Below the pieces are notes generated by a model, which was given only the letters and a program-made list of their open reading frames with translations, was not told where the DNA came from and made no database searches. The position numbers were made by a program, and so were the translations under genes. A stretch of DNA of 52,322 nt from Cytophagaceae bacterium (lineage in GTDB: Bacteria > Bacteroidota > Bacteroidia > Cytophagales > Cytophagaceae). The stretch covers positions 1-52,322 of the forward strand of contig JAQZBV010000006.1 in the NCBI GenBank assembly GCA_029237685.1, in the 5' to 3' direction. Every line of letters starts with the position of its first letter. The stretch's first letter is position 1. This document shows, in pieces, positions 43,170-51,929 of this stretch.

Positions 43170-43334
43170 ATGAAATTCAAGCAAGCCGTACTCTGCGTAT
43201 TATTGATCAGTCTGATGTCTGCTACCTGCTCGAAAAAATCTCAAACATACCAGCAAATCAGAAAGCAGAAAAAGCACCAGAAGAAAAGCGATTGTCCGGG
43301 ATTGGATTGTGGACATACAGGGAAAAAAAAATGA
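43170..43334 (+). CDS. Tiny lipoprotein with CPxxDC motif, paralog 2
   Basis: A 54-residue protein. It begins MKFKQAVLCVLLISLMSATC with the lipobox MSATCSKK, then QTYQQIRKQKKHQKKS and the motif DCPGLDC, followed by a short tail GHTGKKK absent from its two relatives. Its stop overlaps the start of paralog 3 by 4 bp (ATGA), so they are translationally coupled. The overlapping start and the shared pattern argue that this short gene is real. Confidence 0.68.
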   Translation: MKFKQAVLCVLLISLMSATCSKKSQTYQQIRKQKKHQKKSDCPGLDCGHTGKKK

Positions 43335-43477
43335 AAAAACTAACTATCTATTTCTTAGCTGGAGTCGTCTTGATCAGCTTGCACAGCTGTACATCTCATA
43401 AGACGGCCACCGAAAAACAGATCGAAAAACAAGAGCAGCAGAAAAAAAATCATCCTTGTCCAACGGGTGATTGTTAG
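43331..43477 (+). CDS. Tiny lipoprotein with C-terminal CPxxDC motif, paralog 3
   Basis: A 48-residue protein. Signal peptide and lipobox (VVLISLHSCTSHK, Cys19), basic segment EKQIEKQEQQKKNH and the ending HPCPTGDC, almost the same as paralog 1. The start overlaps the end of paralog 2. The middle segment is a charged helix. Function is unknown; the two C-terminal Cys could bind metal or form disulfides. Confidence 0.72.
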   Translation: MKKLTIYFLAGVVLISLHSCTSHKTATEKQIEKQEQQKKNHPCPTGDC

Positions 43478-43552
43478 GTAAATCCACCTAATTTGAAAGC
43501 GAAGTGTGAACACTGTTTCTTCGCTTTGTTTCTTCTTTATTCAATCCGTCTT

Positions 43553-43580
43553 ACCCCTAAATCCCCTGAAGGGGACTTTC
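43553..43580. repeat. CCCCTAAATCCCCT repeat, single copy
   Basis: ACCCCTAAATCCCCTGAAGG and on to GGACTTTC: same sequence as the arms at 18-46 and 116-140. It contains an internal palindrome CCCCTGAAGGGG. It lies between the tiny lipoprotein genes and a terminator. Confidence 0.8.
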
Positions 43581-43605
43581 TGAAAAAATCCCTTTACGAT
43601 AAAAC

Positions 43606-43642
43606 AAAAAAGCCCATACGAAATATTCGTATGGGCTTTTTT
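43606..43642. terminator. Bidirectional terminator between lipoprotein genes and hisIE
   Basis: AAAAAAGCCCATACGAA (43606-43622) pairs perfectly with TTCGTATGGGCTTTTTT (43626-43642) over a 3-base loop. Confidence 0.95.
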
Positions 43643-43675
43643 TTACTGATCACTGACAACAGACAAAGACCACTT

Positions 43676-44284
43676 TTATTTATGTCTTTCCTGCAGCACC
43701 CCGATGATCTCATCGAGCGATATATTTTTAGCTTCCAATAAAATCAAATAATGGAACAATAAATCAGCTGCTTCGCCTTTGAACAACTCTTTGTTATCGT
43801 CTTTGGCTTCAATGACTAATTCTACCGCTTCCTCTCCTACTTTCTGAGCGATCTTGTTAATGCCTTTCAGGAATAAAGAAGAGGTGTAGGATTTATCTGA
43901 ACTTTTTTCTTTTCGATCCTTGATGACGCTGCGCAAATGATCGATGAAGAACGTACGGCTGTCGTTTTTTTCAAACCAGCAGGTATCTGCGCCGGTATGG
44001 CAGGTAGCTCCCTGAGGAACGACCTTGATCAGTAACGTATCGTTGTCACAGTCTACTTTAATATCTTTAAGGATCAGGAAATGATTAGAGGTTTCGCCTT
44101 TTGTCCAGAGTCTCTTTTTAGAGCGGCTGTAGAACGTTACTTTTCCTTCCGCTATCGTTTTATCGTAAGCTTCTTTGTTCATATAACCCAACATCAAAAC
44201 TTTGTTGGTGTATACATCTTGAATAATGGCCGGCACAAGTCCTTCACCTTTATCAAAATCAATTTTTATTGCATTCGCATCCAT
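43676..44284 (-). CDS. hisIE: Bifunctional phosphoribosyl-AMP cyclohydrolase / phosphoribosyl-ATP pyrophosphatase
   Basis: Carries out steps 2 and 3 of histidine biosynthesis. The 202 residues contain HisI (1 to about 108, with SRKRLWTKGETSN and zinc/metal residues in VDCDNDTLLIKV and ATCHTGADTCWF) and HisE (about 115-202, with KVGEEAVELVIEAKD and ELFKGEAADLLFHYLILL). The fusion is common. No other his gene is adjacent, so it lies apart from the rest of the pathway. A CCGAT-type palindrome (44321-44336) lies just upstream of the start. Confidence 0.96.
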   Translation of the reverse strand: MDANAIKIDFDKGEGLVPAIIQDVYTNKVLMLGYMNKEAYDKTIAEGKVTFYSRSKKRLWTKGETSNHFLILKDIKVDCDNDTLLIKVVPQGATCHTGADTCWFEKNDSRTFFIDHLRSVIKDRKEKSSDKSYTSSLFLKGINKIAQKVGEEAVELVIEAKDDNKELFKGEAADLLFHYLILLEAKNISLDEIIGVLQERHK

Positions 44285-44320
44285 GCGGTAAAGATAAGAA
44301 AGTTTTTTTATAGTCTTTAT

Positions 44321-44336
44321 CCCGATTGTTATCGGG
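44321..44336. repeat. CCCGAT-N4-ATCGGG palindrome upstream of hisIE
   Basis: CCCGAT (44321-44326), TTGT-type loop, ATCGGG (44331-44336). It belongs to the dispersed CCGAT-N4-ATCGG palindromes that also occur at 17452-17475, 35487-35510 and 43137-43150. Confidence 0.7.
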
Positions 44337-44391
44337 AGTTACTTGTTTCAAAAACCGAGAATACTGCATATCTCATCACTGAATCAGACCT

Positions 44392-44850
44392 TTAGCTTCT
44401 GTTCTTAAGCAATGCAGCCAGGTTGGAATGGAAAGACTTTGACCTGTTTCCCAAGGCTTCGAAAAACTGTGTGTCAAACTTCTCTATGGTTTTCGCGGCC
44501 TGTTTTGTCATTTTAGTCCCATAGCTCGTCAATACCACCATTTTTGCTCTTGTATCGGTGGCATGTTCCTTTCTCTTCAGCAATTCTTTCCTTTCCAATA
44601 TCCGGATGATTGTCGAGGTCGTCATGGGATCAATTTTGCTATGTAAGGAAAGATCAATTTGAGTTACGCTCTCTTGTTGCTTGCTTAAAAAAAGTAAACT
44701 GGATAGAATCATAGATTGAGAAGGCGTGATGTCAATGTTATCCAATGCTCTTTTTACTCCTCTGTTCCATTCCGAATAAACTTGCCACAGACCTGAACTG
44801 ATCGGCTGTTCAGCATTTTTATAAACCGTTGTTTTGCCGTTTTTTTTCAT
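44392..44850 (-). CDS. MarR family transcriptional regulator
   Basis: A 152-residue winged-helix regulator. The recognition part is VTQIDLSLHSKIDPMTTSTIIRILERKELLKRKEHATDTRAKMVVLTSYG with the DxRAK wing of the MarR family. Ligand and targets are unknown. Its start is 37 bp from a 16-bp palindrome (44888-44903), a likely autoregulatory operator. It is on the same strand as hisIE with a 107-bp spacer. Confidence 0.92.
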   Translation of the reverse strand: MKKNGKTTVYKNAEQPISSGLWQVYSEWNRGVKRALDNIDITPSQSMILSSLLFLSKQQESVTQIDLSLHSKIDPMTTSTIIRILERKELLKRKEHATDTRAKMVVLTSYGTKMTKQAAKTIEKFDTQFFEALGNRSKSFHSNLAALLKNRS

Positions 44851-44875
44851 AGACTATATATTAAAAAAAACAAAA

Positions 44876-44884
44876 TGTGGATAA
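44876..44884 (-). promoter_or_regulatory. DnaA box-like 9-mer upstream of marR
   Basis: TGTGGATAA (reverse TTATCCACA) is an exact match to the DnaA box consensus, 25 bp upstream of the MarR start. A single box may be chance. Confidence 0.4.
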
Positions 44885-44887
44885 CTC

Positions 44888-44903
44888 AATAAGTTAACTT
44901 ATT
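44888..44903. promoter_or_regulatory. Candidate MarR operator
   Basis: AATAAGTTAACTTATT is a perfect 16-bp palindrome centred on GTTAAC, 38 bp before the marR start. Size and position fit a MarR dimer site. Confidence 0.6.
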
Positions 44904-44959
44904 ATAAATAAACTGATTATATAAATCAATATAATAAGTATACAGATCAAATACTAATA

Positions 44960-45011
44960 AAAAAAAAGAGCTCGAAAAACAAACGTTATTGGGCGTCTGT
45001 TTTCAAGCTCT
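44960..45011 (-). terminator. Terminator of the tex pseudogene
   Basis: On the minus strand AGAGCTTGAAAACAGACG and its downstream partner (CGTTTGTTTTTCGAGCTCT) pair with small mismatches, followed by a long U-run. Confidence 0.8.
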
Positions 45012-45032
45012 AGATGTGGGGAAAAAGAGTGC

Positions 45033-47073
45033 TTATTTGGCAAATTTTCCTTTGAGTTGGGCCAACATGGTGGCCATATCCGATTCCGGAGCAACCGTTT
45101 GAGACGTACCGTCTTTCTCCTTGGATGATTTGGGTCTTGGCGCGGCGCTGTCTCCTTTCATAGAAAGCGAAATTCTCTTGCGGGCCAGGTCTACTTCCAG
45201 GACGGTAACCTGGACTTTCTGTTGAACCTTCACCACTTCAGAAGGATCGCTGATGAATCGGTCGGCCAAGTGACTGATGTGAATCAGGCCGTCCTGATGT
45301 ACGCCGATGTCTACGAAAACACCAAACTTGGTGACGTTGGTCACGATACCCGGTAATTTCATACCCGAACGTAAATCTTCCGGTTTGTTGATCCCTTCGG
45401 CGAAGGCAAATTGTTCGAACGGTTGGCGCGGATCTCGACCCGGTTTCTCCAATTCTTTCATGATGTCTTTCAACGTAGGCAAACCGAATTTGTCCGTGAT
45501 GTATTTTTCCGGTTTGATTTGCTTGCGGTGATTGGCGTCAGCAATCAGGTCTTTCACTGTCACGCCGAGGTCTTTCGCCATCTGTTCTACGATGTGGTAA
45601 CTTTCCGGATGCACACCGCTGTAGTCTAAGGGCTGTTCGCTCTCACGGATGCGCAGGAAACCGGCTGCTTGTTCGTATACTTTCTCACCCATGCGGGGCA
45701 CTTTCTTTAAGGCCGCTCTGGATTTGAACGGACCGTTGGCATTGCGGTACTCGACAATATTGGCTGCGATGGTGGGTCCGATACCGGACACGTACATCAA
45801 CAATTGCTTGCTGGCCATGTTGACTTCCACACCCACGGCGTTTACACAACTCGATACGGTTTCATCCAATGACTTCTTCAACGCTGACTGATCGACATCG
45901 TGTTGGTACTGTCCTACTCCAATGGCTTTAGGATCTACTTTGACCAATTGCGATGGCTTCGATTTCATATTTTTCGCACCAAGCCATGATGGCCGCCCCG
46001 CTTTGCGCCGTCTGGCGTTGAGGTTCGTGCGGATAGATGTTGGTATTATCAATCAATTTCCCCTGACGATTCAAGGCGACCATCTTACAACCACTGCGGA
46101 ATCCGGGATCCAGGGCTAAGATATTTTTTTGTCCCAAGGGAGAAGACAATAACAATTGTCTAACGTTGTCTACGAATACACGAATGGCTTCTTCATCTGC
46201 TTTGCTTTTGGATGACAAACGGAATTCCGTTTCCAAAGACGGTTTTAACAAACGCTTGAAAGCCCCTTTACTGGCTTGCTGCATGAGCTCTTTCCAAGGG
46301 CCGGATGAAGTAATGTATTTCTTTTCTATAGTACTGATCGCTTCTTCTTCATCCGGTACGACATCCAGTGATAAGATCATTTCTTTCTCGCCTCTTCGCA
46401 TGGCCAATAAACGATGTGAAGGAACTGCCGATAATTTTTCAGACCATTCGAAATAGTCGCGGTATTTTTCGCCTTCTTCTTCTTTACCTTTGGCAACGGC
46501 ACTGACCACCATAGCTGTCTGTTCAAAAATCTTACGCAAAGAAGCACGCAGTTCCGCATCTTCGTTGATGATTTCTTCTACGATATCACGCGCTCCATTC
46601 AAAGCTTCTGTTTCATCTTTAACACCTAATTCCGCATTGATGAAAGCGGCGGCGGCTTCTAAAGGATTTTCTTTTCCTTGCGCCAACATCAGCACAGACA
46701 AAGGTTCCAGTCCTTTTTCTTTGGCCATGACACCTTTGGTTTTGCGTTTTTGCTTGTAAGGCAAATACAAATCCTCCAACACGGTCATTGTTAAAGCCGC
46801 GTGGATCTTTTTTTCTAACTCAGGCGTCAGCTTATTTTGCTCCGCAATGGATTTCAAAATCGCTGCACGGCGTTTGTCCAGTTCCACCAACTGCTCATGA
46901 CGGTCACGTATGGTGATGATCTGCACTTCATCCAAACTACCGGTTTGCTCTTTACGGTAACGAGCAATAAAGGGAACAGTACCGCCTTCTTCTAACAATT
47001 CAATAGTAGCTTTCACGAAATTTTCCGGTGCAGAAATTTCTTTGGCGATTAAGGTGACGTGTTTTAGTTCCAT
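45033..47073 (-). pseudogene. tex: Transcription accessory protein Tex, disrupted by internal deletion
   Basis: Tex is an RNA/DNA-binding protein with an N-terminal helical part, a YqgF RNase H-like domain, helix-hairpin-helix motifs and an S1 domain, about 770 residues. Here 47073-45928 encodes a normal N-terminal part ending ALDPGFRSGCKMVALNRQGK, then EAIAIGQSRS and a stop. From about 45945 another frame continues with QLVKVDPKAIGVGQYQHDV, the helix-hairpin-helix part and S1 (GIVTNVTKFGVFVDIGVHQDGLIHIS). Roughly 65-70 codons of the YqgF domain between AIG and LVK are missing at the word CAATTGGT. Either a real deletion or an assembly error. Confidence 0.9.
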
Positions 47074-47081
47074 GGTTTTAA

Positions 47082-47210
47082 TAGTTGTTAGTTGCTAGTT
47101 GTTAGTTGTTAGTTAACCATTAACAAGCTTATGGATTAATATTTCATTTCTACAGAAGAGCATAGAATCAATTATCAGTAAATCGTTGTCAAACTAACAA
47201 CTAACAACTA
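47082..47210. repeat. TAGTTGT heptamer cassette between tex and the TraB/GumN gene
   Basis: The left arm is TAGTTGT TAGTTGC TAGTTGT TAGTTGT TAGTTAA (47082-47116), 8 bp from the tex start. The right arm (47191-47210: AAACTAACAACTAACAACTA) includes, in its last three bases, the TAG stop of the TraB/GumN gene. No terminator is seen between. Confidence 0.93.
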
Positions 47211-48083
47211 TTTTCCAACTGCCCGAACTTTATACCCTTTCTTCCTCAATAACTCCAGCACCCCTTTATCTCCGGGTAAGTGCGCTGATCCTATAGCGGC
47301 AAACACTGGTTTGCGGAGCATCATGCTTTCGATACGGTAAGCCATAAGTTTATTGCGATCCGTAAGCAAAGCCGCTTCCACACTGTCGCTCATTCCTGAA
47401 GTGGTAATTAACTCATATAAATCAAGCAGCCTACGTTCTCTGTAGAGCGTTATCATCTTTTCCATTTCCGCTTTACTGTCTACCGGATGATTGACAAACT
47501 CAACCAGTTCCTTTGCCTGCTCTGCTAAGGACATCGCAGAGAGAGCCTGCATTTGCTCATCAATGGTTTCAATACCTGCGATTTCCTTTTTCTTTTTTTC
47601 ACCTTGCTCCTGCAGGTAAACATCCAGTGGATACTTATAATCTGCATTTTCCATTGCTTCTGTAAACAAAGAAACGGTGAAGAGCGGTTTGATGCGATCG
47701 ATCAAAATGGCTTTCCATCCTAAGGTTTCCTTTGCGTAGGCTTTTACCTTTTCATAGTCGCCAGGGCTTAACAGAGATTGCAAACTGACGCCATCAGGCA
47801 GCATGACTTTATCCATGGCCGCTTCTTTGATTTCTTTTTTATCAAACTTCAGTTCACCGGCAATGATGTCACAGCGTTTGAAGCAATGCCATAAAGAATC
47901 TTTCTTATCGTGTACCTGTTCGAAAACCCGTTTATCCCTCAAATGAATCGTGCCAAAGACATAAGAGGTATGAGTCAATCCACCGCCGCTGATTTCATAC
48001 AAGACAGAAGTATTTTCTGCCTGAGCAAATGAAAGGCTTTTTCCTAAAAAGAGGAAGCATAAAGACAGCAGGCGAACGATCAT
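47208..48083 (-). CDS. TraB/GumN family protein
   Basis: A 291-residue exported protein of the TraB/GumN (Tiki-like) family. Signal peptide LLSLCFLFLGKSLSFAQ; the first conserved motif is TSYVFGTIHLRDKRVF, the second PVFAAIGSAHLPGDKGVLELLRKKGYKV, both GxxH/GSAH types that form the metal-site of the EreA/ChaN-like fold. It may be a metalloprotease or hydrolase, but the function of bacterial members is not settled. ATG 48083 is preferred over a start 15 bp upstream. Its stop codon belongs to a heptamer arm. Confidence 0.9.
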   Translation of the reverse strand: MIVRLLSLCFLFLGKSLSFAQAENTSVLYEISGGGLTHTSYVFGTIHLRDKRVFEQVHDKKDSLWHCFKRCDIIAGELKFDKKEIKEAAMDKVMLPDGVSLQSLLSPGDYEKVKAYAKETLGWKAILIDRIKPLFTVSLFTEAMENADYKYPLDVYLQEQGEKKKKEIAGIETIDEQMQALSAMSLAEQAKELVEFVNHPVDSKAEMEKMITLYRERRLLDLYELITTSGMSDSVEAALLTDRNKLMAYRIESMMLRKPVFAAIGSAHLPGDKGVLELLRKKGYKVRAVGK

Positions 48084-48196
48084 GGTACAAAAATCCACTT
48101 AATTAAAAATAAAGCCATCCTCTTTTTGATTTAGTTATCTACATTGGTATTTGCGAAAGCATTGTGTAAATTGCTGGTAAGACAAAAATGACCTCC

Positions 48197-48565
48197 ATGA
48201 GAAAGTTATTCGTATTTGCCCTTTTCCTTTTGGCTTTTCTATTTGTGAATCAACCGGATGCCTTTGCACAGGAAACCGAAGATCAAGGCGTAGCGGCTCC
48301 TAAATCGGCCAAGCGCAAAAAGGAAAAACGCAAGGGACAATCACAGGAAGACCTGGATGCAGACAATGCAGCGACCAACGAAAAACAGAAAAGTCCTGAG
48401 CAACTGGCCTATGAAAAAAAGATGGCCAAGGCACATAAAGAAAAAGAAAAAAAGAATGCCATCACCCGCAAGCAAGCCGATAAGAAAGCAGCGAAGCGTT
48501 TGAATAAATCGAAATCAAAAACGAGAAGTAAGAAGAAGAAGTATGTGAAGTCGCACGGGGGGTAA
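48197..48565 (+). CDS. Hypothetical exported lysine-rich protein
   Basis: A 122-residue protein with a signal peptide (MRKLFVFALFLLAFLFVNQPDAFAQ) and a mature part that is almost a fifth or more lysine (APKSAKRKKEKRKGQSQED; KKMAKAHKEKEKKNAITRKQADKKAAKRLNKSKSKTRSKKKKY). It is probably disordered and may bind nucleic acid, polyanions or the cell surface. I know no named family. The ATG at 48197 starts the signal; a start 9 bp upstream is possible. The stop is followed after 5 bp by TTAGTTG units. Confidence 0.7.
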   Translation: MRKLFVFALFLLAFLFVNQPDAFAQETEDQGVAAPKSAKRKKEKRKGQSQEDLDADNAATNEKQKSPEQLAYEKKMAKAHKEKEKKNAITRKQADKKAAKRLNKSKSKTRSKKKKYVKSHGG

Positions 48566-48570
48566 ACTAA

Positions 48571-48712
48571 TTAGTTGTTAGTTGTTAGTTGTTAGTTGTT
48601 AGTTGTTAGTTAAAAAGATAAATCTTTTTATTTATATAGAAAAAGCCTTTGAGTATCTCTCAAAGGCTTTTTTTATGATAACTAACAACTAACAACTAAT
48701 AACTAACAACTA
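48571..48712. repeat. TTAGTTG cassette 1 (array, hairpin, terminator, inverted array)
   Basis: Five TTAGTTG and one TTAGTTA (48571-48612), then an A/T hairpin (AAAAAGATAAATCTTTTTA), a terminator (48641-48671) and the inverted arm (48679-48712), which abuts the sixA stop. The cassette at 51930-52137 has the same parts in the same order with the same number of units. Confidence 0.95.
48641..48674. terminator. Terminator in TTAGTTG cassette 1
   Basis: AAAAGCCTTTGAG (48641-48653) pairs with CTCAAAGGCTTTT (48659-48671), followed by T residues. It serves both converging genes. Confidence 0.94.
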
Positions 48713-48719
48713 TTCTATT

Positions 48720-49223
48720 CTATTCTTCAACTGACTCATCCTTCGGATAAATATAAAACTTCTTTGTCGCCGTATGCTGCGATACTTCTGCCCATTTGGA
48801 CACTTCAAACGTCATGGCAAAAACGCCAGAAGTTGGAATATTGCCGATGGCTTCGCCGCTTAGGTATTCCGCCAGGTAAGTGAAACCTGGGTTGTGACCA
48901 AACATCCATACGGTATCGTATTCTTCTGAAATGCCGTTGACAACGTTCATGAGCACGCGGGCGGAAGCTTCGTATACTTCTTCTTCCCAGTGGATGCTAT
49001 CGCCGTCAAAACCGACTTGTTCCAATACAAATTGAGCCGTCAATCTTGCGCGTTCCGCAGGACTACTGATGACAAACTGAGGCGTCTCTCCCAGTTCTTT
49101 TAACCTCAATCCCATTTTGGGAGCATCCGAAAAACCACGTGGATTCAACGAACGATCAAAATCCTTAGTAGCCGCGTTACTTTCTTCGGATTTGGCATGC
49201 CTGATTAATACTAATTGTTTCAT
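48720..49223 (-). CDS. SixA-like histidine phosphatase
   Basis: A 167-residue histidine phosphatase superfamily protein. The RHG-type motif is RHAKSEE (Arg8, catalytic His9); the second His is in WMFGHNPGFTYL. The small size and SSPAERARLTAQFVLE fit SixA, which removes phosphate from phosphohistidine proteins. The stop codon TAG is followed by AATAGAATAG and then the heptamer arm. It is divergent from topA with two DnaA-box-like sites between. Confidence 0.9.
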   Translation of the reverse strand: MKQLVLIRHAKSEESNAATKDFDRSLNPRGFSDAPKMGLRLKELGETPQFVISSPAERARLTAQFVLEQVGFDGDSIHWEEEVYEASARVLMNVVNGISEEYDTVWMFGHNPGFTYLAEYLSGEAIGNIPTSGVFAMTFEVSKWAEVSQHTATKKFYIYPKDESVEE

Positions 49224-49303
49224 CGATCTAGCTCAAAAAGTCTTTTGCGATGTCAATAACAGTATTTTCTCTGACATTATAGAATAAAAAATTGTGAATT
49301 AGA

Positions 49304-49334
49304 TGTGGATAACCGGTTAATTATGTGTGGATAA
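49304..49334. promoter_or_regulatory. Two DnaA box-like sites upstream of topA
   Basis: TGTGGATAACC occurs at 49304-49314 and again at 49326-49336, 22 bp apart and in the same orientation. Each contains the exact DnaA 9-mer (TTATCCACA on the other strand). The surrounding spacer is A/T-rich. This could be a DnaA-controlled promoter, a titration site or, less likely, part of an origin. Confidence 0.6.
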
Positions 49335-49415
49335 CCAGAAATACTTGCATTTCTATGTCTTTTATATTCATCTTTGTCGGATTGAATTGTTCATACTACA
49401 CCTTAATATATATAA

Positions 49416-51929
49416 ATGTCTAAAAACTTAGTCATTGTCGAGTCCCCTGCAAAGGCCAAAACCATTGAAGGGTACCTGGGAAAAGATTTTACGGTTAAAT
49501 CCTCCTTCGGTCATGTAAGAGACCTGCCCAAAGGAGATAAAGCCATCGATATAAAGAATAATTTCAAACCCACCTATGAGATTTCCGAAGACAAAAAGGA
49601 TGTTGTCAAGGACCTCAAAAAACTAGCAGCGGCCGCAGATGTGGTGTGGCTAGCAACCGATGATGACCGCGAGGGGGAAGCCATTTCATGGCACCTGAAA
49701 GAGTCACTGGACCTGAACGATTCCAAAACAAGACGCATCGTGTTTCGCGAGATCACGAAGAACGCTATTTTAAGCGCGATACAGAGCCCCCGCACCATCG
49801 ATGTGGATCTTGTCAACGCGCAGCAAGCCCGACGCATCCTGGATCGTCTGGTGGGTTTTGAGATGTCTCCTATTCTTTGGAAAAAAATAAAAACGGGTCT
49901 CTCTGCCGGTCGTGTACAATCGGTTGCGGTAAGACTGGTGGTAGAACGCGAGCGTGAAGTAGAAGGTCACCAGGCCAAAGCTTTATATAAAGTAACCGGT
50001 ACGTTCCTATTAGACAAAGGAAAAACGTTACAAGCTGAATTAGGCAAGCGTTTCAACACCGAACAAGAAGCACAGGCCTTCCTCGAAGATTGCTTGAAGT
50101 CTGAGTTCTCTGTCAAAGATTTGGAGAAGAAACCAGGTAAAAAATCGCCTGCCGCTCCTTTCACCACTTCTACCCTGCAACAGGAAGCCAGCCGTAAACT
50201 GAGTTTCTCGGTCGCACAAACGATGACGCTTGCGCAACGTTTGTACGAAGCCGGTAAAATATCCTACATGAGAACGGATTCCGTGAATCTTTCTCAATTT
50301 GCCATCGATGCCGCCAAGACTGCCATCACAGAAAGTTACGGTGCCGAATATTCTCATCCACGTGTTTTCAAAACCAAATCAGAATCGGCACAAGAGGCCC
50401 ACGAAGCCATCCGTCCGACAGACTTCACGGTACAAACCGTAGGTGGAGAGCGCAATGAACAACGCTTGTACGAATTGATTTGGAAAAGAGCCATCGCTTC
50501 TCAAATGGCAGATGCGCAATTGGAAAAAACAGTCGTTACGATCGGTATCTCTCAGTCCCAAGAAAACTTTGTGGCTACCGGTGAAGTGATCAAGTTTGAA
50601 GGATTCTTAAAAGTATACCTGGAATCTACGGACGATGACGAAGAAGACGAAGCAACAGAAGATGTAAAAGGCATGTTGCCTCCGATCGATAAAGGTCAGA
50701 AGTTAGGCCTGGATCAGATCCGCGCCATCGAGCGTTATTCAAGACCCGCCGCGCGTTATACGGAAGCGAGTCTGGTAAAAAAACTGGAAGAACTCGGCAT
50801 CGGTCGTCCTTCTACATATGCACCAACGATTTCTACCATTCAAAAAAGAGGTTACGTTGAAAAAGAAAACAGAGACGGTCGTGAGCGCAAGTTGAACGAG
50901 TTGATCTTAAAAGGAAATAAAATTACGCAAAATACCGTCATCGAAAATACCGGTCAGGAAAAAATGAAATTGTTCCCGACGGATTTGGCGATGGTGGTCA
51001 ACGATTTCTTAGTGGAACACTTCCCTACTGTGACGGATTATTCTTTCACAGCGGGTGTAGAAAAAGAGTTTGACTTAATCGCTGAGGGCAAAACAAAATG
51101 GCAAACGATGCTAAAAGACTTCTACACGCCGTTTCACGAACGTGTAGAATTGACTAATGCCATCGAACGCTCCACCATCAATACAGGCAAAGAACTGGGT
51201 AAAGATCCTGTTACCGGTGAAACCATCATCGCTCGTCTGGGCCGCTACGGTGCCTTAGTACAAATAGGTGAAGCTGATGAAGAAAAAGGCATCAAGCCTC
51301 GTTTCGCCAGTTTACGTAAAGGTCAGTTGATCGAAAACATCACACTGGAAGAAGCATTGGATCTATTCAAACTGCCGCGCGAAGTAGGTTTGTTTGAGGA
51401 AAAACCCATGGTAGTCGCTATCGGCCGCTTCGGACCTTATGTTCGACACGACAGCAAATTCTATTCCTTGAAAAAAGAGGACGATCCTTATACCATCGAC
51501 GACCAGCGTGCCATAGAAATCATCGAAGGGAAACGCCAAGCCGATGCGGAAAAACTGATCAAAGAATTTCCGGAAAACCCGGAAGCAAAAGTCTTGAACG
51601 GTCGTTGGGGGCCTTATATTCAGTTTGGAAAACTAAACATTAAAATCCCTAAAGACCGCGAACCGGCTTCTGTAACGTTAGAAGAAATTTTAGTTTGGTC
51701 AGAAGGAGTTACAGCTAAACCTTCGCGCTGGGGACGTAAAGCACCGGCAGCGAAAGAACCTGCGAAGAAAGCTCCTGCAAAGAAGGCAGCGAAAAAAGCT
51801 TCTGCAAAAAAATCAGCTACAAAGAAAGTCGCTGCTAAAAAATCAGTAGCCAAAGAAGCTACAGCGAAGGCTCCCGCCGCTAAAAAGGCAGTGGCCAAGA
51901 AGAAAGCGGTAGCGAAGAAGAAAAAATAA
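49416..51929 (+). CDS. topA: DNA topoisomerase I
   Basis: A type IA topoisomerase of 837 residues that relaxes negative supercoils. The Toprim domain has Glu9 (VESPAKAKTIEGYLG) and TDDDREGEAI (81-90); the active-site Tyr284 is in GKISYMRTDSV. The C-terminal zinc fingers of E. coli TopA are absent; instead there are repeats like GRYGALVQIG, GRFGPYVRH and GRWGPYIQFG. The last 65 residues are Lys/Ala-rich, like a histone H1 tail (AKKAPAKKAAKKASAKKS). A near-match TAnnTTTG box (CATCTTTG, 49369-49376) lies upstream. Confidence 0.97.
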   Translation: MSKNLVIVESPAKAKTIEGYLGKDFTVKSSFGHVRDLPKGDKAIDIKNNFKPTYEISEDKKDVVKDLKKLAAAADVVWLATDDDREGEAISWHLKESLDLNDSKTRRIVFREITKNAILSAIQSPRTIDVDLVNAQQARRILDRLVGFEMSPILWKKIKTGLSAGRVQSVAVRLVVEREREVEGHQAKALYKVTGTFLLDKGKTLQAELGKRFNTEQEAQAFLEDCLKSEFSVKDLEKKPGKKSPAAPFTTSTLQQEASRKLSFSVAQTMTLAQRLYEAGKISYMRTDSVNLSQFAIDAAKTAITESYGAEYSHPRVFKTKSESAQEAHEAIRPTDFTVQTVGGERNEQRLYELIWKRAIASQMADAQLEKTVVTIGISQSQENFVATGEVIKFEGFLKVYLESTDDDEEDEATEDVKGMLPPIDKGQKLGLDQIRAIERYSRPAARYTEASLVKKLEELGIGRPSTYAPTISTIQKRGYVEKENRDGRERKLNELILKGNKITQNTVIENTGQEKMKLFPTDLAMVVNDFLVEHFPTVTDYSFTAGVEKEFDLIAEGKTKWQTMLKDFYTPFHERVELTNAIERSTINTGKELGKDPVTGETIIARLGRYGALVQIGEADEEKGIKPRFASLRKGQLIENITLEEALDLFKLPREVGLFEEKPMVVAIGRFGPYVRHDSKFYSLKKEDDPYTIDDQRAIEIIEGKRQADAEKLIKEFPENPEAKVLNGRWGPYIQFGKLNIKIPKDREPASVTLEEILVWSEGVTAKPSRWGRKAPAAKEPAKKAPAKKAAKKASAKKSATKKVAAKKSVAKEATAKAPAAKKAVAKKKAVAKKKK

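Noticed and set aside
49224..49415. Chromosomal origin of replication
   Set aside because: Only two DnaA boxes and no dnaA, dnaN or gidA gene nearby; kept as a regulatory finding instead.
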